Shown here: piece by piece, positions 60,436-64,000 of the stretch | How the letters are laid out: every line of letters starts with the position of its first letter | Numbering within the stretch: the first letter of the stretch is position 1 | Assembly: GCA_030407005.1 (NCBI GenBank) | Contig: JAUDYN010000009.1 | Span: forward strand, 2,108,001-2,172,000 | Source of the DNA: Desarmillaria ectypa | Lineage: Eukaryota; Basidiomycota; Agaricomycetes; Agaricales; Physalacriaceae | Length of the DNA: 64,000 nucleotides | Direction of reading: 5' to 3' | Translations under genes and position numbers: made by a program | The notes under the pieces: model-generated | The model's database searches: none | The model's input: only the letters and a program-made list of their open reading frames with translations | What the model was told of the DNA's origin: nothing

Positions 60436-60786
60436 TCCGAGTTCCTTTCTTCGTAACGCTCTTTATGGACTATCTACTAATACGTACCCTCAAAATTATG
60501 GTCTTTCCCTGTTCATCTTTATTAGCTATCTCTTTTCCGTCGGACATTGGTGCTAACCTGCTGGCGATCATAATACGACGACGCTGTACACTGTATATGT
60601 AGCCTGTTGTAATGAATCGTCACGGACATATACATCTAGTAAAGGGTGCATATCGGATCGGTCTCTCTGAATTCCTCATTGGCTACTGTTAGAAAAATCT
60701 CATTTAAAGTCAAGTTTAAGACCAGTAATTACCTTTATTCACCATAACCGCACCCCATACTCGGAGTGAAGGGAAGCAGTCTCATT
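60436..60786. other. Tail-to-tail spacer
   Basis: 3' regions of the copper radical oxidase and CCCH genes. Nothing else seen. Confidence 0.4.
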
Positions 60787-61445
60787 TCATAACCCCCGCC
60801 CGAACTCGTGCACTTCCTCTGGCACCATGTTCTTGAAATCCCGCATGAGTTCTATGATCTCAGCCATGCCCCTCTCATTCCAGCATCCTGCTTCCCATGA
60901 GTACTCCTTTAGAGTGAGCATATGCACAGGCACTCCCAGAAGTACAGCTATCGACAAGCCAGAGATTACACACATTACGGCCTCTGGCAGAACCATGCCA
61001 GTCTACGCCCGAAACAGGGACAAGGAGCCCGTATAGCTGGTCCCTGGTCGTATTATCTTCAGGTTCGTGTTTGAACGCACATTTGGAACCTAGGCTATAT
61101 CCCTCGTGATTATACACTCGGCAAGGCTGTCCGTTCCCCTCATGTTCATAATTCCTTGAATCAGAATCTGACTGGACCTGTTGCCCTGGGAAGTCCAGAG
61201 GCGGGTCAAAGAACGGGCAATCGTCATCGTCGCTGAGATATTGTGGTCCTTCCTCAAACTGGCCTGGGATACCTGTAGCGCGACGTTGGTTGCTCTCTTC
61301 TCGAGTCTGATCTATCTCCTTTTCGAATTGAGGATCATGTGGTGTGAGTTTCGCGTGGCTCTGAAATCTATTCGCTTCAGGTTAGTATATAGATGTGAAG
61401 ATGGCTTCGATACTTGCCTTCTACAGCCGACTTGAATGCAAACAT
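60787..61445 (-). CDS. CCCH-type zinc-finger protein
   Basis: A small protein, probably RNA-binding, with two CCCH-like fingers: CRVYNHEGYSLGSKCAFKH, and CNLWLVDSCTSGSACAYAH followed by a C-terminal helix RGMAEIIELMRDFKNMV and the end HEFGRGL. The first finger has unusual spacing. An acidic stretch (SDDDDCPFFDPP) precedes the fingers. The start at 61445 (MFAFKSAVEG) needs an intron whose acceptor is the AG after TTTCAG. Two more short introns are likely: one between the fingers, and one before the EYSWEAGCWNE segment. These joints are uncertain, so the exact protein is not fixed. No operon-like link to its neighbours is evident. Confidence 0.6.
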
Positions 61446-61765
61446 GCTACGACGAGCGACGCCTCGGCGATAACGAGCTTTTTAAGGATTTGGAACCGTA
61501 CTGCAGAGCAAAAGGAATTCCTTGAACACTTGCTTGCTACGATTTTTGTTTTGACATTTCAGCTCGCTTGGAAGCTCTAGCTTCCCGAGGGCGAGGTAGA
61601 TGGAGCTTCCTGGGCTGCAGCGATGGGAGCATAGATGATGGCCTTTGTCGCTGCATGTGAGATAGCTGCTGGGTTCCCGGCCGTTCTCCTGGGCGGCCTG
61701 TCCTGTGGCTGGTGATATATTCAGTATCACCGGCCTACTTTATCGTATCTGTGAACACCACGGGT

Positions 61766-62436
61766 TCATTTGAATTTTGGTAGGTCGACCTTGGGCTGAA
61801 ACAAAAATGCATAAGTTCTGTTGCTTTTGTCTGGTACCACTGCGCTCTGTGGCAAGCAGCGAGTCATGACTATAATGACTCGCGTGCTTCCGTTTTCGTT
61901 GTTAACGTCTCCAACATAGCCGAGCCAACCTCGTCCCACGGGTCCGTACACGCAGGGGATTTCGTTGGGTCCAAATAAGTTGGACTCGACGCGCGAAGTT
62001 GGAGATACGTTCAGCAGCATCATTGATTTGAGACTGTACGATTCTGGCGGTCCATCCAATGGCACACCATTTTCAGCGTGATTCAGGTAAACAGTCGTCC
62101 GGAAATAAGACCCTAGATCCCACGGAAGGTCCCAAGTGGCAAAAAATGTCATCACCCTGGCGCTGTGGATAGCACCGCTAAAATTGCAACAACAAATATA
62201 GTTCCACCTTACCTCGTGTACCGAAGCAGACACCGAAGGACAATAGCGTTTTCTGGCTTCGAAACTCCAGCGTTGATGGCGATAACGACTGCTGTCGGTG
62301 GTGAAAGCTTCATTTCTTTTGCAGACTCTCCCTTCGTTTCGATTTGGGTCATCGTCGCACAGGCTTCCATGGATTCCATTAACTGGGCATAGCCAGAATA
62401 CAAGAATTGCTCCTGTGTGAGGGCCAGGATGAGCAC
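61766..62436 (-). CDS. Unrecognised protein, 5' end uncertain
   Basis: Two exons are joined by an intron near 62178-62212 (donor GTAAGG, acceptor TTTTAG). The protein contains YAQLMESMEACATMTQIETK, VVIAINAGVSKPENAIVL, SARVMTFFATWDLPWDLGSY, SYSLKSMMLLNVSPTSRVES and WLGYVGDVNNENGSTRVIIV, and ends KVDLPKFK. I do not recognise the family. The open frame starts after a possible acceptor (CTCACACAG), so the true start may lie in an exon farther upstream, toward 62470. The coherent composition and the good splice site favour a real gene. No transmembrane segment or signal peptide is clear. Confidence 0.5.
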
Positions 62437-62981
62437 GGGTGGTCAGGGTGTAATATCATTGTGGTCGCGAATAAAGGGGGAAATATTCCTTTTTAGGAGT
62501 ACATAATGCCAATTTGACGTCTCGACGCGTCGCGTCGCGTCAATTGACATATTTAGAAAACCAAGAGATATAGAAAAAGTGCTTGCACGAAAACGAAGAT
62601 GTGCTGTGCTTAAATCAGATATTCGCTACTGACTGGACTAGGCGGTCCCTTCGGTCCTTCGGAAGACTTTGTTCAACTTCCGGATGCCTGCCTGAAAAGT
62701 TGGCATGACTCATGTACATTGCTTATGTATAGTTACTAATACATACACATTAATATCCCTCACAATAAAGAAGTTGAAAAAAATAGGGGATGAGTAGATC
62801 AGTTCATTCCCAGTTAGTACATGCACAGTGTTAGGCCAATAGTATTGCACTTGGCTGAGCTCTGCAAACACATGCAGATGTACACTACTGTGCCTACTTA
62901 TATACTAAATGCTAATTTACTAGAATCTTCTACAGCTTTCCTAATGCTTCTCTCTTAATCAGCAAGTTCAGCATGATGCTG
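62437..62981. other. Spacer before terminal LTR element
   Basis: No gene recognised. A short CG-rich string, GACGCGTCGCGTCGCGTC, lies near 62523-62540. The sequence becomes CpG-poor toward the LTR. Confidence 0.35.
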
Positions 62982-63198
62982 TGTTGGGATTTTGCCAGAA
63001 AGTTCTAGAAGGAGCAATCCAGCATCATGCCAAGAGTCAATGAGTAAGCACGAGAGTCATAGAAAGTTGTAGTACATTCTAGATTCTAGTGCGAAGTAGT
63101 ATAAATATGAGCTCTGTAGGAGCCATAGAATAATAATTCCTTTATATCTGGCTTTACCAGCCTGGAGTCTACCCTGCGCAACACCCAGGATTCCAACA
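62982..63198. repeat. LTR of a second retroelement
   Basis: A 217-base unit from TGTTGGGATTTTG to GATTCCAACA with a terminal inverted repeat TGTTGG/CCAACA, typical of an LTR. It contains a TATAAATA-like box near 63100. It is related in ends and words to the LTR at 21156-21397. Confidence 0.65.
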
Positions 63199-64000
63199 TG
63201 CTGGATTGCCATCATCTTGGCTCAACTCTCAAATTTCAACAAAAGAGAATAGATTAGGTTTGGTCATGAGGTAAGGAGACTATATATTACAAGAGGTGGA
63301 AAGCTGATCAAAGGAACATGATTGTCTAACACAGATAGCATTTACTCTGAATGACTCTGACAGACTCTAAATTAAATGAAGAAAACTTGAAGCCCACCAC
63401 AGTGGATGCACATATGGGACACTGTCCTCTTGTGACTCCTCAGTGAAATGAGGCTGAGGGAACAGGCTTTGGTTCAGGCTAGTAGACTCTGGCAATTTGA
63501 AGGTACTCTAGCCCATTTGCAATGTCATTTATTACTATCCAGATATAGTTTATAGGAGCAGCACTTCAGTAGAGGTCCAACTTGTTGATATAGATTTAAC
63601 AAAGTGCCTTTGTTTTATCCTTAAACTACCACTATGATGCCATCAGGTACAAATCCTGCTTGCAAATCATAATTGATACCTCTTCAAAAAATATCAAGTT
63701 AGTCATCATGAAGCTGTTGCAGCTGGAGAGAAAAACTGACTCAGAATTGGAAAATGCCTGATGGTAATTGCTAGCATTTGCTCATGAAAGACATTGGTAA
63801 TTTTAGTCATAAATCTGAGAGTTGAATTTCTCCCTCACAACTACCCAAGAACTACTAGAAATTGACTAGAAATGTTGCTTATGCTTTATGTTCTTCTCTG
63901 TATTTTTGTCATCAAACCAGTTGAATGGGGCAAGTTGAAATGACATCAGTGGTAAGTATACATATGCTGCTATTATTGTCACAATATTTTTAGAAGGAAG
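63199..64000. mobile_element. CpG-poor internal region adjoining the LTR
   Basis: The region after the LTR is nearly free of CpG and has no long reading frame. The lack of CpG resembles the gypsy element, so this is probably the decayed interior of an LTR element that continues past the window. The orientation and family are not determined. Confidence 0.45.

Overview
The window is nuclear DNA of a filamentous basidiomycete, very probably an Agaricomycete. Genes are dense and split by many short GT-AG introns of about 45-65 nt. The families present fit this group: WSC-domain copper radical oxidase, WOPR regulator, agaricomycete-type F-box/LRR proteins, AIF/FSP1-like oxidoreductases, a basidiomycete-type adenylate-forming synthetase, and a chromodomain Ty3/gypsy retroelement. 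I found no rRNA, tRNA or CRISPR. The reading frames and splice joints were assembled by eye.

Layout. 0-15 kb is a mostly conserved gene block: the 3' end of LYS9 (lysine biosynthesis), two tandem AIF/FSP1-like FAD/NAD(P)H oxidoreductases, a large SAC3-type mRNA export factor, a decayed protein-kinase-like gene, and a KLHDC4/Kel3-type kelch gene on the minus strand. Two + strand fragments of an aldo-keto reductase (AKR) gene flank the kelch gene.

15-38 kb is accessory. It holds two near-identical AKR genes in opposite orientation, a frameshifted and truncated MFS exporter, about 9.5 kb of nested LTR retroelements, and a gene for an adenylation-thiolation-thioesterase (A-T-TE) synthetase. Taken together, AKR, MFS, AKR and A-T-TE look like a natural-product cluster broken by transposons. 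The gypsy element is CpG-poor and its genes carry many TGA stops where Arg (CGA) codons are expected, as after cytosine methylation and deamination.

38-52 kb is gene-poor. It holds three F-box/LRR-like genes in different states of decay, a pure A35 tract and an AT-rich inverted-motif stretch. 52-62.4 kb holds a WOPR (Gti1/Pac2) regulator with a polyQ tail, a four-WSC glyoxal-oxidase-like copper radical oxidase with all five active-site residues, a CCCH zinc-finger gene and one unrecognised gene. The window ends in a second LTR-element remnant.

Main points for a second look: the broken candidate cluster, the deamination footprint that removed the integrase catalytic Asp, the AKR fragments flanking the kelch gene, and two GC-AG introns inferred from conserved protein joints.
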